Counted from the first letter of the stretch, positions 1 to 9,304 are shown. The stretch: DNA of 64,000 nt from Glycomyces arizonensis DSM 44726 (GCF_000482705.1 NZ_AXWO01000025.1:1-64000), one strand, 5' to 3'. Numbers and translations: made by a program. Notes: generated from the letters alone by a model not told the origin.

Positions 1-195
1 GAAGGTCTCGTTGAGCCAGTCGCGGATGGAGGAGAACCCGTCGACCTCGCGGTGGAAGTACTGACCGGTGTACTCGATAGCCGCGGCGAGGATGGCGGCT
101 TGACCGGCGTTGAGGACGGCGGCGACGTGGTCGATGCGGGAGCGGATCGCGGTGGCGTCGGTGTCTCGGTCGGGCGCTTCGAAGATGCCGTTCAT
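1..195 (-). CDS. DUF222/HNH-type protein, N-terminal fragment (cut by window edge)
   Basis: The first 65 residues of a protein read leftward off the window edge. The start ATG at 195 is preceded by a good ribosome-binding site (AAGGGAG). The segment is acidic and helical, with a Rossmann-free pattern (IRSRIDHVAAVLNAGQAAI, then a HREVDGFSSIRDWLNE stretch) resembling the start of the actinobacterial DUF222 (13E12-repeat) proteins, which usually carry an HNH endonuclease domain at the C-terminus. That C-terminal part lies outside the window, so nuclease activity cannot be judged. These genes are typically multicopy and mobile-like in actinomycetes. The assignment rests on resemblance only. Confidence 0.6.
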   Translation of the reverse strand, partial: MNGIFEAPDRDTDATAIRSRIDHVAAVLNAGQAAILAAAIEYTGQYFHREVDGFSSIRDWLNETF

Positions 196-951
196 GGGTC
201 CACTCCCTTCATCGATCAGTCCTGCTGTTTTCCCTGGCCTGTCCGATGCCTCAATAGTAGTCGCAGGTCAGAGCGGGTGTCATCACCCGAAGGATGAGAA
301 AGGTTTCATGTTTCGACACCGAAACCCCTGCCCGACAAGAGAGCAGGCCGACTGACCCAAGGACTCCATAGAGGAATAGGGCGCTTTGAGGGGTGTTCGA
401 CTCGTAACCTCGCGCTGGGCGCCAGCCGGGCGCCCGCGGGGCGCTACTCCGTCCCTCTGTACCCACCCGCCGCCGTCCTGCACACCACGAAAGTCCTCGC
501 CAGCCTGACAGAGGGCCGAAAACGGGTCAAGGAAAAGTTTCTGGGCCTGTGGATAACTCCCGGCGGGGAGTGCGCTGAGTCTGTGGACGACTCCCCGAGA
601 TGGCGTGGTCTGTCTGCGGATCCTTGGGAAACGGCGTGTCCTCTTCGACGACCGACCCCGCCCCTCCAGTCTCGTCTTTGTCGCCGCCTGCCCGAAGCCC
701 GAACCGCGCGGTGCTAGAACTGGTTCTGGTAGTCACGCCAGAAAGCCGAGAGCGGATCCCGGCGCCCATCACTGCTCTTTGTCGCTGATCGGTTGAAGCT
801 TGAACCTGGTGACCGTGGAGCTGGAAACAGTCGTGACCAGGGCAGACACAGAGCAAAAGCGTTGACCGGGCGCGGCGGTGCTGCGGAGGAACTGCGACAA
901 CGGTTCGGCGGTCGCCGCGCCCGGAGACCTCAACGGATTCTCATGAGACCC
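196..951. other. Gene-poor interval
   Basis: No convincing gene is visible in these 756 bases. GC content is lower and codon-position bias is absent. The minus strand around 527-900 contains a stretch reading LC..GHDCFQLHGHQV, which loosely recalls the histidine-rich end of DUF222/HNH nucleases and may be the eroded tail of an earlier copy. GC-rich inverted repeats near 418-445 could terminate transcription. A DnaA-box-like site lies at 548-556 and is listed separately. Confidence 0.4.
527..559 (+). promoter_or_regulatory. DnaA-box-like element, copy 1
   Basis: A perfect TGTGGATAA (the complement of the DnaA box TTATCCACA) sits at 548-556. It is preceded by an A-rich/T-rich stretch beginning CAAGGAAAAGTTT. 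Almost the same 30-base arrangement recurs at 42541-42571 upstream of rpsB. Function is unknown; a DnaA-binding site is one possibility. Confidence 0.4.
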
Positions 952-1323
952 TCACTGCGCGAGCACCTTCCGGATCTCGGCTTCGATCCACGAACACCAC
1001 TCATCGCCCTGCCATGCCCCGTGCCACTGTGTGGTGTCGGCGGGGGCTTCGCCCGCGTTGTCGTTGCCGGTGCTGTTCGGGTTGTTGCTCGGGGCCCTGT
1101 CCGAGGCGCTATCTGGGGCGCCATCTGAGGCATCGCCTGGAGCGGTGTCCGGAGCGTTGTTCAGTGTGAAGGTGCAGACTTCGCTCGGGCCGTTGCCGTC
1201 GTTGCAGTCGACGCGGATGCGGCGGTTTCCGTTGTGAGTGTTGTGGGTCTTGTCGAGGGCGAAGACCGTGAAGATGGCCGGACCGCGCCGGAACTCGCCG
1301 AGGTAGGCGTCTTCATCAACCAT
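952..1323 (-). CDS. Unknown protein with low-complexity linker, 123 residues
   Basis: I do not recognise this protein. Residues 1-55 are mixed and contain two cysteines. Residues about 57-100 form an Ala/Pro/Asp/Ser-rich linker. The end is tryptophan-rich (QWHGAWQGDEWCSWIEAE). There is no signal peptide or membrane segment. The start ATG at 1323 lies inside the 3' end of the upstream gene (8-base overlap), so the two are probably translationally coupled. The final DEWxxWxEA motif resembles the one in its neighbour, hinting that the two are distant paralogues. The pair is divergent from the DUF5753 regulator and may be transcribed with that locus in mind, but no function is inferable. Confidence 0.5.
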   Translation of the reverse strand: MVDEDAYLGEFRRGPAIFTVFALDKTHNTHNGNRRIRVDCNDGNGPSEVCTFTLNNAPDTAPGDASDGAPDSASDRAPSNNPNSTGNDNAGEAPADTTQWHGAWQGDEWCSWIEAEIRKVLAQ

Positions 1324-1675
1324 TGCAGGTCCTCACTGTTCGGCGGGGGGTGCGACCGGTGTAGAAGGCCATGAACGCCTTGGCTTCCATCCACTCGCGC
1401 CATTCGTCGGAAGCGGTGCGCCACTGCCTACCCCAGCTCGCCTTCAGGTCTCCGGAGCAGATCCCGGTGATGACGAGGACGAGATCGGTCCGGTTCTGGC
1501 CTTCGTAGACACGGAGTGAGTCGGAGGCGTCCGCCTCGGTGGAGCAGACGACGAACTCGCTGCGGCGATCGCGGAACCTGCCCCGCTCCACTTCGAGCTG
1601 CGGCACCTGCCGTGAGGCGGTGGGGATGGGGACCGGTGATGATGCCGGGTTGTTCCGGACACTCGGGTAGTACAT
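1316..1675 (-). CDS. Unknown protein, 119 residues
   Basis: I do not recognise this protein. The ATG at 1675 gives 119 residues; a longer version from 1750 would run into the likely divergent promoter region, so the shorter start is chosen. The N-terminal 25 residues are Pro/Ser-rich. The centre looks like a small alpha/beta unit (FVVCSTEADASDSLRVYEG, then DLVLVITGICSG). The end contains WRTASDEWREWMEAKAF, which shares the DEWxxWxEA pattern with the downstream gene that it overlaps by 8 bases. The pair is transcribed away from the DUF5753/DUF397 genes, and such regulator pairs often sit beside unknown effector-like genes. Confidence 0.5.
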   Translation of the reverse strand: MYYPSVRNNPASSPVPIPTASRQVPQLEVERGRFRDRRSEFVVCSTEADASDSLRVYEGQNRTDLVLVITGICSGDLKASWGRQWRTASDEWREWMEAKAFMAFYTGRTPRRTVRTCNG

Positions 1676-1868
1676 GACTGCCTCCGATGTGGATCTTGCG
1701 TTTTGCGATGGATCGAAGGTAAGGCGGAGAGAATCCGGATTCAAGAGCAAAACCCCAGTTCAGGGGTGGTCACAGAATCGCGGCGTGAATGATCGGCGTA
1801 GCGCCGATAATCGCTGCCGAGCAAATTGGAGGAGCCGAAGTGTCTGCGGCCGATGTGATACTGAGCGG

Positions 1869-2678
1869 ATGGCAGATGGCATGACAATTCGGCGCCAGGT
1901 GGGCCGCCTGGTAGACAACCTTCGTTACGAGTCAGGCGTCAACGCCAACGATCCCCGCATCGTGGTGGCGTGCGGCTCTGCCCGGACCTACACGCGTTTC
2001 GCAAGCGGCGCACGCACCTATCTGACCTACCCGGTGATCGGTGAGCTTTGCAGGATCTTCGGAGCCGAGGATCAGTTCCGATTTGAGATGGAGCGCATGT
2101 GGCAGCTGGTGGACAAGACTTCTTGGACGCAGTCCGTTGAGGCGCTTCTTTCTTCGGGGTTCGACCCATACCTCGAGTTCGAGCAGATCGTGCTGCGGCT
2201 CGATCTGTATCAGACGATCTATGTCGTTGGCCTGCTGCAAACCGAGAACTACATGCGGAGGTTGTTTGCGCTCAACCGAGATCTCTCTCCGGAAGACATC
2301 GAGAAGCTGGTAGAGCTTCGCCTTCAGCGGCAGCGGCAGATCCAGGAGCGCGGCGATGCGGTGACGATTCGGGTCCTCATGCATGAGACCGCGCTGCGGT
2401 CGGGATGCGATGACGAACAGATCGCGCGGCTCAAGGAGGCAGACGAGCGGGAGAACATCACCCTCGCCTATCTGCCGTTCGAGGGCGGGCCATACGCGCA
2501 GCTCGATGGGCCGTTCAACGTACTATCATTCACGCAGAGCGAGGACCCGGACCTCGTGTATCTCGATGCGCCGGACGAATCTCGGTTCCTTGAGGGTCCG
2601 AAGTCGGTCAGGATCTTCCGGCGGTCATTCGAGTCGGGTCTTCTTGTGGCTAGGTCAGTTAGGGAGTTCAAGCGATGA
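1869..2678 (+). CDS. DUF5753 (Scr1-family) helix-turn-helix regulator
   Basis: A DNA-binding regulator of the XRE-HTH plus DUF5753 type common in streptomycetes and relatives. The first 75 residues are a degenerate XRE-like helix-turn-helix region. From about residue 90 the protein has the DUF5753 pattern: YQTIYVVGLLQTENYMRRL, a basic RLQRQRQIQ helix, VLMHETALRSG and the ALP..GGPYAQLDGPFNVL-like segment. The ATG at 1869 gives 269 residues, close to the usual 270-290; upstream in-frame codons extend into the divergent gene. It overlaps the next gene, a DUF397 protein, by four bases (ATGA). This is the standard pairing, described in some systems as toxin-antitoxin-like and linked to antibiotic or developmental control. 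Confidence 0.85.
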   Translation: MADGMTIRRQVGRLVDNLRYESGVNANDPRIVVACGSARTYTRFASGARTYLTYPVIGELCRIFGAEDQFRFEMERMWQLVDKTSWTQSVEALLSSGFDPYLEFEQIVLRLDLYQTIYVVGLLQTENYMRRLFALNRDLSPEDIEKLVELRLQRQRQIQERGDAVTIRVLMHETALRSGCDDEQIARLKEADERENITLAYLPFEGGPYAQLDGPFNVLSFTQSEDPDLVYLDAPDESRFLEGPKSVRIFRRSFESGLLVARSVREFKR

Positions 2679-2857
2679 ACCAGTCCGAATGGCGCAAGTC
2701 CAGCAGGAGCGGTGCGCAGGGCAACGACTGTGTCGAGGCACGTGTTGCAGGCGCTGGCTTCCAGGTCCGTGACAGCAAGCTCGGCGAGCGTTCTCCGATC
2801 TTCGAGTTGAAGCCGGGAGACTTCACGAGTCTGCTGAACGCGGCAGGCCGCGGATGA
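2675..2857 (+). CDS. DUF397 small protein
   Basis: A 60-residue protein with the full DUF397 signature: WRKSSRSG near the start, NDCVEARV, a VRDSK turn, then a final F-x-x-L helix. DUF397 proteins are almost always encoded next to an XRE/DUF5753 regulator, as here, with translational coupling through an ATGA overlap. They are proposed to be partner or antagonist of that regulator. A strong hairpin follows 43 bases downstream, so this is the last gene of the two-gene unit. Confidence 0.9.
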   Translation: MNQSEWRKSSRSGAQGNDCVEARVAGAGFQVRDSKLGERSPIFELKPGDFTSLLNAAGRG

Positions 2858-2899
2858 GGCTCCCCGGCCTCGATGGGTGCTGACACACCTACCAATCTC

Positions 2900-2940
2900 G
2901 GCGCGAGGGCCACCGGGCGAAGTCCGGTGGCCCTCGCGCC
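2900..2940. terminator. Bidirectional terminator hairpin
   Basis: A perfect 17-bp stem (2900-2916 with 2924-2940) around a 7-base loop, followed by TTTCATT. It lies between the convergent DUF397 and methyltransferase genes and can serve both. Confidence 0.85.
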
Positions 2941-2946
2941 TTTCAT

Positions 2947-3762
2947 TCACACCCGGCACAGCAGTTGGCCGTGGGGGATCATCAGCCAGGCGTCCGCCCG
3001 CTCGCCCCAGTTCCTCCATGCCCTTGCGATCGCCTCGAGCTCCTCGCGGGTGGCATGGCCGCTCCCCTCGGCCTGCTCCGCGAAAGACGAATGCAGCGAC
3101 CTCTCGGCCCACAGGCCGCCCCACCAATCCCGCTCCTCGGGCGTGGAGAAGGTCCACGTCGCCGAGGTCGCTTCGATCTGCTCCTCCTCGAACCCCGCCT
3201 CAAGCGCCCAGGACTTCAAGCGGCGTCCCGCATCAGGCTCGCCACCGTTCCCGCGAGCCACCCGCTCGTACAAGTCCAGCCACTCGCTCAAGCCCTTCGA
3301 CTCGGGGTACCAGATGAACGCCGCGTAATCCGAGTCGCGCACCGCCACCACTCCGCCGGGCTTGGTCACGCGCTTCATCTCGCGCAGCGCCTGGACCGGG
3401 TTACCCACGTGTTGCAACACCTGATGAGCGTGAACGACATCGAAGGCGTCATCCTCGAACCGGAGATCATGCACATCGGCAACCTCGAACCCGATGTTCT
3501 CGATACCGCGTCCCTCGGCATGCTCGGCCGCTTTCGACAGGATGCCCTCGGCGTGGTCGACCGCCGTCACGTGACCCTCCACAACGATCGCGGCCAGATC
3601 AGCCGTGATCGTCCCCGGCCCGCATCCCACGTCCAAGACCTTGTGGTCCGCTCGCAGCGAAGGAAGCAGGTACGCCGCCGAGTTCTCGGCCGTCCGCCAA
3701 GTGTGCGAGCGCAGCACCGACTCGTGGTGCCCGTGGATGTACGTCGCCGTCTCTTTGGCCAT
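2947..3762 (-). CDS. SAM-dependent class I methyltransferase
   Basis: A 271-residue methyltransferase of the UbiE/Methyltransf_11 type. Motif I is VLDVGCGPGTITADLA near residue 46. It is followed by AVDHAEGIL (motif post-I), DVHDLRFEDDAFDVVHAHQVLQH (motifs II/III) and the VTKPGGVVAVRD strand typical of the family. The ATG at 3762 begins MAKETATYIHGHHE, which fits the usual start of close actinobacterial homologues; an in-frame GTG at 3789 is an alternative. The substrate cannot be read from the sequence. It stands alone between a terminator and the phosphotransferase gene, 47 bases from the latter, and may be transcribed with it. Confidence 0.85.
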   Translation of the reverse strand: MAKETATYIHGHHESVLRSHTWRTAENSAAYLLPSLRADHKVLDVGCGPGTITADLAAIVVEGHVTAVDHAEGILSKAAEHAEGRGIENIGFEVADVHDLRFEDDAFDVVHAHQVLQHVGNPVQALREMKRVTKPGGVVAVRDSDYAAFIWYPESKGLSEWLDLYERVARGNGGEPDAGRRLKSWALEAGFEEEQIEATSATWTFSTPEERDWWGGLWAERSLHSSFAEQAEGSGHATREELEAIARAWRNWGERADAWLMIPHGQLLCRV

Positions 3763-3809
3763 GCTGCGACCGTACTCGGGTCGTGCCACTTTATGAGACA
3801 GATTTCTCT

Positions 3810-4784
3810 TTATTTGAGATATCCGCGGCGCCTGGCCAGCCAGTCCGCCGCTGCCAGGCCGCTCCAGCGCTGGTGCTTTCTGATGTACGGCGAGACGCCC
3901 TCGATGAGGTCCTGCCGCGCCTGCGCCAGGTAGTAGCCCGCGATGGCGGCCAAGGCGATGTCCAGCTGCTCGTCGGCGACACCGGCGGCCGTCGGGTGGC
4001 GCCAGAACAGGGCCTCGGCGTCGTGGCCGTCGCCGTGCGCGGCGACCAGGAAGCAGGCCGTGTCGAACCACGGAGCGTGCACGCCCATCCAGTTCCAGTC
4101 GCAGATCCACGCCTGCTCCGCGCCGACGATCATGTTGTCCGGCCGCAGGTCGAAGTGCATCGCCGCGTCGGCCCTGATCGCCTCGTCGATCCGCGCGTCC
4201 AAGGCCGCCAGCTCGTCGATGCGGCCCTCCAGCGGCGGCGGCACCGGGAACGGCTCCTCCGCGCCCGCGGCCACGCCGGTGAACTTGCGGAGCATGTCGT
4301 CGATCGGGCGCCGCTCGACTCCCGCCTCCAGGAGGGATCGCGGTGCTGGGGTCAGCAGTTCGGCGGCCGCGGCCCAGGCGTCCAGCATCAGGTCGAGGTC
4401 CGTAGGGGTCATCGGGAGGTCGACTCCTCCGCCGTTCACGGCCTCGAAGCCCAAAACGATCCAGTCCTCCACGTCGTGGCTGAAGTGGAGTCTCGGCGCC
4501 GGGATTCCCGCGGGCAGGGCCGGGTTGATCTGCGCTTCCTTCCGGTAGGGGGCCAGCACGTACGGCAGGCGCGGCCCGGCCGCCTTCACGAACAGCTCGG
4601 CCCCCGATTCGGAGCGGACCCTCGCCGCGAAGCCCCCCGTGAAGCCGCCTCCCGCGAGTCGCGCCGTCGTCGGCTCTCCGCCCAGTTCCTCCGCGATCCG
4701 CTCGCGCACCGCGGCGGGCAGCGTGCCGTAGGCGGGGCGCACCGCCGTGGCGGTGTAGGGGACCGGAGTGCCGAATCTGGACAT
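3810..4784 (-). CDS. Aminoglycoside phosphotransferase (APH)-fold kinase
   Basis: A 324-residue kinase-like enzyme of the APH/choline kinase fold. The Brenner-type catalytic motif MHFDLRPDNMIV and the following metal-binding ICDWNW are both intact. An N-terminal lobe with a glycine-rich turn (LAGGGFTGGFAARV) and the ATP-binding lysine (ELFVKAAG) is also present. Actinomycetes carry many such enzymes; most phosphorylate small molecules or are of unknown specificity, so antibiotic resistance cannot be assumed. The ATG at 4784 gives the common family length. It precedes the methyltransferase on the same strand. Confidence 0.8.
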   Translation of the reverse strand: MSRFGTPVPYTATAVRPAYGTLPAAVRERIAEELGGEPTTARLAGGGFTGGFAARVRSESGAELFVKAAGPRLPYVLAPYRKEAQINPALPAGIPAPRLHFSHDVEDWIVLGFEAVNGGGVDLPMTPTDLDLMLDAWAAAAELLTPAPRSLLEAGVERRPIDDMLRKFTGVAAGAEEPFPVPPPLEGRIDELAALDARIDEAIRADAAMHFDLRPDNMIVGAEQAWICDWNWMGVHAPWFDTACFLVAAHGDGHDAEALFWRHPTAAGVADEQLDIALAAIAGYYLAQARQDLIEGVSPYIRKHQRWSGLAAADWLARRRGYLK

Positions 4785-4879
4785 GGCGCCAGTCTCGCCC
4801 GACGCCGGTTCGGCCGCAATGGGTTTTGATGAGCGGCCCTCGCCGCCGTGGTGGGGTCGGCGGCGGGGCCTTGTCCATT

Positions 4880-5311
4880 CTAGGTGCTCGGGAGCAAAGA
4901 TGGAACCACTACGGGCAGCACATAATGGCCGATGTCTCCCACCGCGCTGTAATCCCTCGCCCAATCGGCAGTTGTGGCGTCCCGGCACAGCACCACGAAC
5001 GCCACCATGCAGCTCAGCGCGCGCTGCGCGTTCTCGATGAACTGGAGCCAGCATTCGGCCTGGTCGAGGTCGGGTCCGAGGACGGTGTCGAACAGCACCG
5101 CCACCACCTGCTCGCCGCCCTTGGAGTACGCCGCGAGCGCGCAGACGCGGAACTGCTCCTCACTGCGGGACGGGACGATCGTCTGGCGGCTGATCGCGAT
5201 GTCGTCGTATTCGGGCAGCTCGGGCCCTTCGGTCCAGTTGTAGAGGTCGGTCGCGAACTCGGGGCGGTCCTCCATCAGCATGGCGAGAATCTCGTTGTAC
5301 TCGATGAACAT
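4880..5311 (-). CDS. Conserved actinobacterial hypothetical protein
   Basis: A 143-residue protein opening MFIEYNEILAMLMEDRPEFATDLYNW. A predicted strand-helix core follows (VVAVLFDTVLGPDLDQ, then CMVAFVVLCRDATTADWAR), ending in GHYVLPVVV. This pattern resembles a family of streptomycete hypothetical proteins of about 150-300 residues that have a PELAAELL-type opening and an IEVQL-like strand, possibly distant from Rpn/PD-(D/E)XK nuclease-like proteins. The typical acidic catalytic residues are not clear here. The start at 5311 has an AAGGAA ribosome-binding site. Function is unknown. Confidence 0.55.
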   Translation of the reverse strand: MFIEYNEILAMLMEDRPEFATDLYNWTEGPELPEYDDIAISRQTIVPSRSEEQFRVCALAAYSKGGEQVVAVLFDTVLGPDLDQAECWLQFIENAQRALSCMVAFVVLCRDATTADWARDYSAVGDIGHYVLPVVVPSLLPST

Positions 5312-5461
5312 TCGAGTTCCTTACCTCCGCGCGGGGTTGCATAAGGTGGGTTGTTGGAACAACGAGAACATGAGCGTCGAGGTTACGGGTGCTGTTCTGT
5401 TGTTGACGAGACCCGCCGATGCGGAACGCCGGGAAATCTTTTCTCTTGGGGGAGAACAAAA

Positions 5462-5496
5462 ACGGGGCGCGGCGGGAATGACCCGCCGCGCCCCGT
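5462..5496 (-). terminator. Terminator of the E2-E3 operon
   Basis: A perfect 15-bp GC-rich stem with a 5-base loop lies 22 bases downstream of the E2 stop. Read on the minus strand it is followed by TTTTTGTT, making a canonical intrinsic terminator. Confidence 0.9.
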
Positions 5497-5517
5497 GGCG
5501 CTATGCCGTTCGGGGCC

Positions 5518-7248
5518 TTAGAGGCCCAGCTGGTGTTCGAAGTTGCCTTCCTCGATGCGCGTGGTGACCGCTTCCAGGTAGCGGGCCGCGTCGGCGCCGT
5601 CGATGAGGCGGTGGTCGTAGCTCAGCGTCAGATTCATGACCGAGCGCACCGCGATGATCTCGCCGAGCTCCGGGTCGTTGATCACGCGCGGGCGCTTGAC
5701 GATCGCGGCGGTGCCGAGGATCGCCGACTGGCCCAGCGGCACGATCGGCGTGTCGAACAGCGCGCCCACCGAGCCGGTGTTGGTGATCGTGAACGTCCCG
5801 CCGAACAGGTCGTCGGGCGCCAGGCCGCCGTCGCGGGCCTTCTTGGCGATCTCGGCGATCCGCTTGGCCAGGCCGGGGATGTTCAGGTCCCCGGCGTTCT
5901 TGACCACGGGGACGATGAGGCCCTTGGGCGTGTCCACCGCGAAGCCGACGTTCTCGGCCTCGGGGTAGGTGATCGTCTTCTCCTCCAGGTTCATGGAGGC
6001 GTTGACGACCGGGTACTGCTTGAGGGCCTCGATCGCGGCGACCGAGAAGAACGGCAGGAACGAGAGCTTCACGCCGTGGCGCTCCAGGAACTCGTTCTTC
6101 TTGGCCGCGCGGAGCTTCGCCACCTTGGTGACGTCGACTTCGCGCACGGTCGTCAGCTGGGCCGTGGTCTGCATCGACTGGAGCAGGGCCTTGGCCGCCG
6201 ACTGGCGCAGTCGGCTCATCTTCTCGGTGCGTCCGCGCAGCGGGCTGACCTCGACCGGCGCGGCCGGCTTGGCGGCGGCCGGCTTGGCGGCGGCCGGAGC
6301 GGCGGCGGCCGGTTCGGCGACGGGCTCGGGGGCCATCTTCTGCTCGATGACGGCCTGGACGTCCTGCTTGCGGATGCGTCCGCCCACGCCGGTGCCGGTG
6401 ATCTCGTCGAGGTTCACGTCGTTGTCGGCCGCGAGCTTGCGGACCAGCGGCGTGACGTACGAGGTCGACGGCTTCTCGGCCGTCGGCGCGGCGGGAGCCG
6501 CGGCAGGCTCCGGGGCGGCCTTCGGCTGCTCGGGCTGCGCGGCCGGTGCGGGGGCCGACTCGGGCTCGGCGGTGGCCGGGGCCTTCTCGGCGCGCGGCTC
6601 GGCGGCCGGCTGGGGCACCGGCGTGGCAGCCGGAGCGGCGGTGTCCGAGCCGATGATCGCCAGCACCGAGCCGACCTCGGCGGTCTCGTCCTCGCCCACG
6701 CGGATCTCCAGCAGCTTGCCGGCGGCGGGGGAGGGGATCTCCGTGTCGACCTTGTCCGTCGAGATCTCCAGCAGTGGCTCGTCGACCTCGACCGAGTCGC
6801 CGACCGACTTGAGCCACGCCGTCACCGTGCCGTCGGTGACCGACTCGCCCAGCTCGGGGAGCAGGACCTCGGTGCCTTCGGCGGGGCCGCCGGAGGCCTT
6901 CGGCTGCTCGGGCTCGGGAGCCGCCTGGGGCTCCGGGGCCTGCTGCTGCTCGGCGGGCTGCTCCGCCTTGGGCTCAGGTGCCGGTGCGGGCGCCGCGCCG
7001 CCGGATTCGGACGGGTCGCCGATGATGGCGAGCTCGCCGCCGATCTCCACCTCGGCGTCCTCGGGGGCCACGATCTTGAGCACCACGCCGGCCACGGGAG
7101 AGGGCACCTCGGTGTCGACCTTGTCGGTGGACACCTCCAGCAAAGGCTCGTCCACCTCGACGGTGTCGCCTTCCTTCTTCAGCCACTGCGTCACGGTCCC
7201 CTCGGTGACCGACTCACCGAGGGCGGGCATCGTTACCGATGTCGACAT
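5518..7248 (-). CDS. sucB: Dihydrolipoamide acyltransferase, E2 of 2-oxoacid dehydrogenase
   Basis: A 576-residue actinobacterial SucB/DlaT-type E2. It has two N-terminal lipoyl domains with the lipoylated lysine in STDKVDTE motifs (K43 and K166), separated by Ala/Pro/Glu-rich linkers. An E3-binding domain ([29 protein letters not shown]) lies around residues 275-310. The C-terminal catalytic domain ends with the active-site motif [16 protein letters not shown]. It transfers acyl groups to CoA in the pyruvate and/or 2-oxoglutarate dehydrogenase complex. In actinobacteria this single E2 often serves the pyruvate complex (DlaT), so the substrate is uncertain. The E3 gene lies immediately upstream, 26 bases away, in one operon. 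The nearby pepA and gcvT match mycobacterial synteny around dlaT. Confidence 0.93.
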   Translation of the reverse strand: MSTSVTMPALGESVTEGTVTQWLKKEGDTVEVDEPLLEVSTDKVDTEVPSPVAGVVLKIVAPEDAEVEIGGELAIIGDPSESGGAAPAPAPEPKAEQPAEQQQAPEPQAAPEPEQPKASGGPAEGTEVLLPELGESVTDGTVTAWLKSVGDSVEVDEPLLEISTDKVDTEIPSPAAGKLLEIRVGEDETAEVGSVLAIIGSDTAAPAATPVPQPAAEPRAEKAPATAEPESAPAPAAQPEQPKAAPEPAAAPAAPTAEKPSTSYVTPLVRKLAADNDVNLDEITGTGVGGRIRKQDVQAVIEQKMAPEPVAEPAAAAPAAAKPAAAKPAAPVEVSPLRGRTEKMSRLRQSAAKALLQSMQTTAQLTTVREVDVTKVAKLRAAKKNEFLERHGVKLSFLPFFSVAAIEALKQYPVVNASMNLEEKTITYPEAENVGFAVDTPKGLIVPVVKNAGDLNIPGLAKRIAEIAKKARDGGLAPDDLFGGTFTITNTGSVGALFDTPIVPLGQSAILGTAAIVKRPRVINDPELGEIIAVRSVMNLTLSYDHRLIDGADAARYLEAVTTRIEEGNFEHQLGL

Positions 7249-7274
7249 CGTTCTGTTCAGCTCCTGTGTCGTAT

Positions 7275-8663
7275 CTAGTCGTGGACGTGCAGCGGCTTGC
7301 CGGCCAGCGCCATGGCGGCCTCGCCGATCGCCTCGTTCTGGGTCGGGTGCATGTGGATGAGCTGCGCGACGTCCGAGGCGTAGCCCTCCCAGTTGTAGAT
7401 CAGCTCGGCCTCGCCGATCTGCTCGGAGATGCGGGCGCCGACCATGTGGACGCCGACGATCGGGCCGTCCTCGACGGCGACGAGCTTGATGAAGCCCTGC
7501 GTCTTGAGGATGTTGGACTTCCCGTTGCCGACCAGGTTGTAGTTGATCGTCTTGATCTTGTCGGCCCCGTACCGCTCCTTCGCCTTGTCCTCGTTGAGGC
7601 CCATGGAGGCGACCTCGGGCTCGGTGAAGGTCACGCGCGGGATGCCGGCCTCGTCGATGACGGGCGGGTTCAGGCCCGCGATGTGCTCGGCGACGAAGAT
7701 GCCCTGGAGGAAGCCGCGGTGGGCGAGCTGCACGCCGGGGACGATGTCGCCGACGGCGTAGACGTTCGGCAGGTTCGTCTGGAGGTGCTCGTTGGTGAGC
7801 ACGAAGCCGCGGTCCATCTGGACGCCCTGCTCTTCGTAGCCGCAGTTCGCGGTGACCGGGCCGCGGCCGACGGCCACGAGCACGAGGTCGCCCTCGACGA
7901 CGGTGCCGCCCTGGATGGTCACCTGGACGCCGGTGGCGGTCCTCTCGACCTTCTCGAAGAACTTGCCGGTGTGGAACTTGATGCCCCGCTTGCGGAAGGC
8001 CCGCTCCAGCTGCTTGGAGGAGTCGGCGTCCTCGGCGGCGATGAGGCGGGGGAGGCCCTCGATGATCTCGACCTCGACGCCCAGAGACCTCCAGGCGGAG
8101 GCGAACTCGGCGCCGATGACGCCGCCGCCGATGACGATGGCCTTGTTCGGCAGCTCGGTCAGGTTGAGGGCGTGCTCGGAGGTGATGATCCGCTCGCCGT
8201 CGATGTCCAGGCCGGGGAGGGTCTTGGAGTAGGAGCCGGTGGCGAGGATGATGTTCCGGCCGGTGACGGTCTGGCCGTTGTCGACCTCGATCGTGTTCGG
8301 GCCGACGAGCCTGCCGGTGCCGTTGACGATCTCGACCTTGTGGGCCTTGAACAGGCCCTGGAGGCCCTTGTACATCTTGGCGACGACGCCGTCCTTGTAC
8401 TTGTTGATGGCCGCGACGTCGACGCCCTTGAACTCGGCCAGGACGCCGAAGGTCTCGGAGTCGCGGGTGGTGTCGGCGACCTCGCCGGCGTGGAGCAGCG
8501 CCTTCGTGGGGATGCAGCCACGGTGCAGGCAGGTGCCCCCGACTTTGTCCTTCTCGATCAGGGCCACGGACATGCCCAGCTCCGCCGCGCGGAATGCGCT
8601 CGCGTAGCCGCCGCTGCCACCACCCAGGATCACTACGTCGTATCCTGCGTTCGGGTCGCTCAT
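7275..8663 (-). CDS. lpdA: Dihydrolipoyl dehydrogenase, E3
   Basis: A 462-residue flavoprotein that reoxidises the dihydrolipoyl groups of E2 with NAD+. An FAD-binding [10 protein letters not shown] motif lies near the N-terminus, followed by the redox-active disulfide [13 protein letters not shown]. The NAD-binding [11 protein letters not shown] sits in the centre, and the C-terminal [13 protein letters not shown] supplies the catalytic His-Glu pair. The ATG at 8663 has a GGGGAG ribosome-binding site; an in-frame codon 12 bases upstream is less likely. It is the first gene of the E3-E2 operon, divergent from the small basic protein at 8887. Confidence 0.95.
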   Translation of the reverse strand: MSDPNAGYDVVILGGGSGGYASAFRAAELGMSVALIEKDKVGGTCLHRGCIPTKALLHAGEVADTTRDSETFGVLAEFKGVDVAAINKYKDGVVAKMYKGLQGLFKAHKVEIVNGTGRLVGPNTIEVDNGQTVTGRNIILATGSYSKTLPGLDIDGERIITSEHALNLTELPNKAIVIGGGVIGAEFASAWRSLGVEVEIIEGLPRLIAAEDADSSKQLERAFRKRGIKFHTGKFFEKVERTATGVQVTIQGGTVVEGDLVLVAVGRGPVTANCGYEEQGVQMDRGFVLTNEHLQTNLPNVYAVGDIVPGVQLAHRGFLQGIFVAEHIAGLNPPVIDEAGIPRVTFTEPEVASMGLNEDKAKERYGADKIKTINYNLVGNGKSNILKTQGFIKLVAVEDGPIVGVHMVGARISEQIGEAELIYNWEGYASDVAQLIHMHPTQNEAIGEAAMALAGKPLHVHD

Positions 8664-8886
8664 TGCTCTCCCCACTTAACGATGCTTAAGATGCTCGGGT
8701 ACGCGCCCCATCCTTCCACCGATCCGGGCGCGCGGGCGACTAGACCCGGTGGATTGGAGTGTGCAACACCATTCAACTCCTCGGCGCCCCCTTCGGAAAG
8801 GCCCTCCCCTGTGCGGCTGGACACAGGCCATGACACCCCTGTGTACGCTTGGAGGTTGACACCTCAATGGTGCGGAAGGAGCCGCA

Positions 8887-9219
8887 GTGGGCTGGTTTGG
8901 ACGTAAGAAGAAGAACGAGAACGGCACGCTGGACCGCGCGTCCGACAACGCCGACCAGCGGCACCTGACCGAATTCATCAAGACCAGGACCGGTGTCGAG
9001 GCCTATATCGAGCCCCGCACGAACGTCACGGCGACCACGGTCATGCTCATCGCCCACGACGGGGAGTGGACGCGGCGCCGCGTCGAGGGCCCCGAAGGGG
9101 CGTTCGCTCTGGGCCGCAAGCACAACGTGCCGGTGTACGAGGTGGCGAAGACCGGGTATCCGCAGCGCAAGAGGGATTTTGACGCCAGGCGGAAGCTGGA
9201 GCGGCAGCGCCGCTCCTGA
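8887..9219 (+). CDS. Conserved small basic protein of unknown function
   Basis: A 110-residue cytoplasmic protein starting at GTG 8887 behind GGAAGGAG. Its N-terminus is very basic (FGRKKKN). The core TNVTATTVMLIAHDGEWTRRRV then GAFALGRKHNVPVYEVAKTGYPQRKRDFD looks like a small beta-rich domain. Similar short proteins are conserved in actinobacteria next to lpdA and pepA, as here, but I know of no function for them. It sits alone between the divergent lpdA promoter and a shared terminator. Confidence 0.7.
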   Translation: MGWFGRKKKNENGTLDRASDNADQRHLTEFIKTRTGVEAYIEPRTNVTATTVMLIAHDGEWTRRRVEGPEGAFALGRKHNVPVYEVAKTGYPQRKRDFDARRKLERQRRS

Positions 9220-9259
9220 GATCTTGATAACGGTTGCACAACCCCGTTGCACCACGGTT

Positions 9260-9298
9260 GCCGCACCGTCCCGCCACATGGTCGTGAGACGGTGCGGC
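9260..9298. terminator. Convergent terminator hairpin
   Basis: An 11-bp perfect stem (9260-9270 with 9288-9298) lies between the ends of the convergent gene at 8887 and pepA. The loop is long (17 bases) and there is no T-run, so it may be weak. Confidence 0.55.
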
Positions 9299-9304
9299 CG
9301 CGCC

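Noticed and set aside
3810-4784. Calling the APH-fold protein an antibiotic resistance gene
   Set aside because: The kinase motifs are generic; no specific resistance subfamily signature is visible.
5503-7278. Long plus-strand frame opposite the E2 gene
   Set aside because: It is the antisense of Ala/Pro/Glu-rich linkers and the lipoyl domains; low complexity and no start signal.
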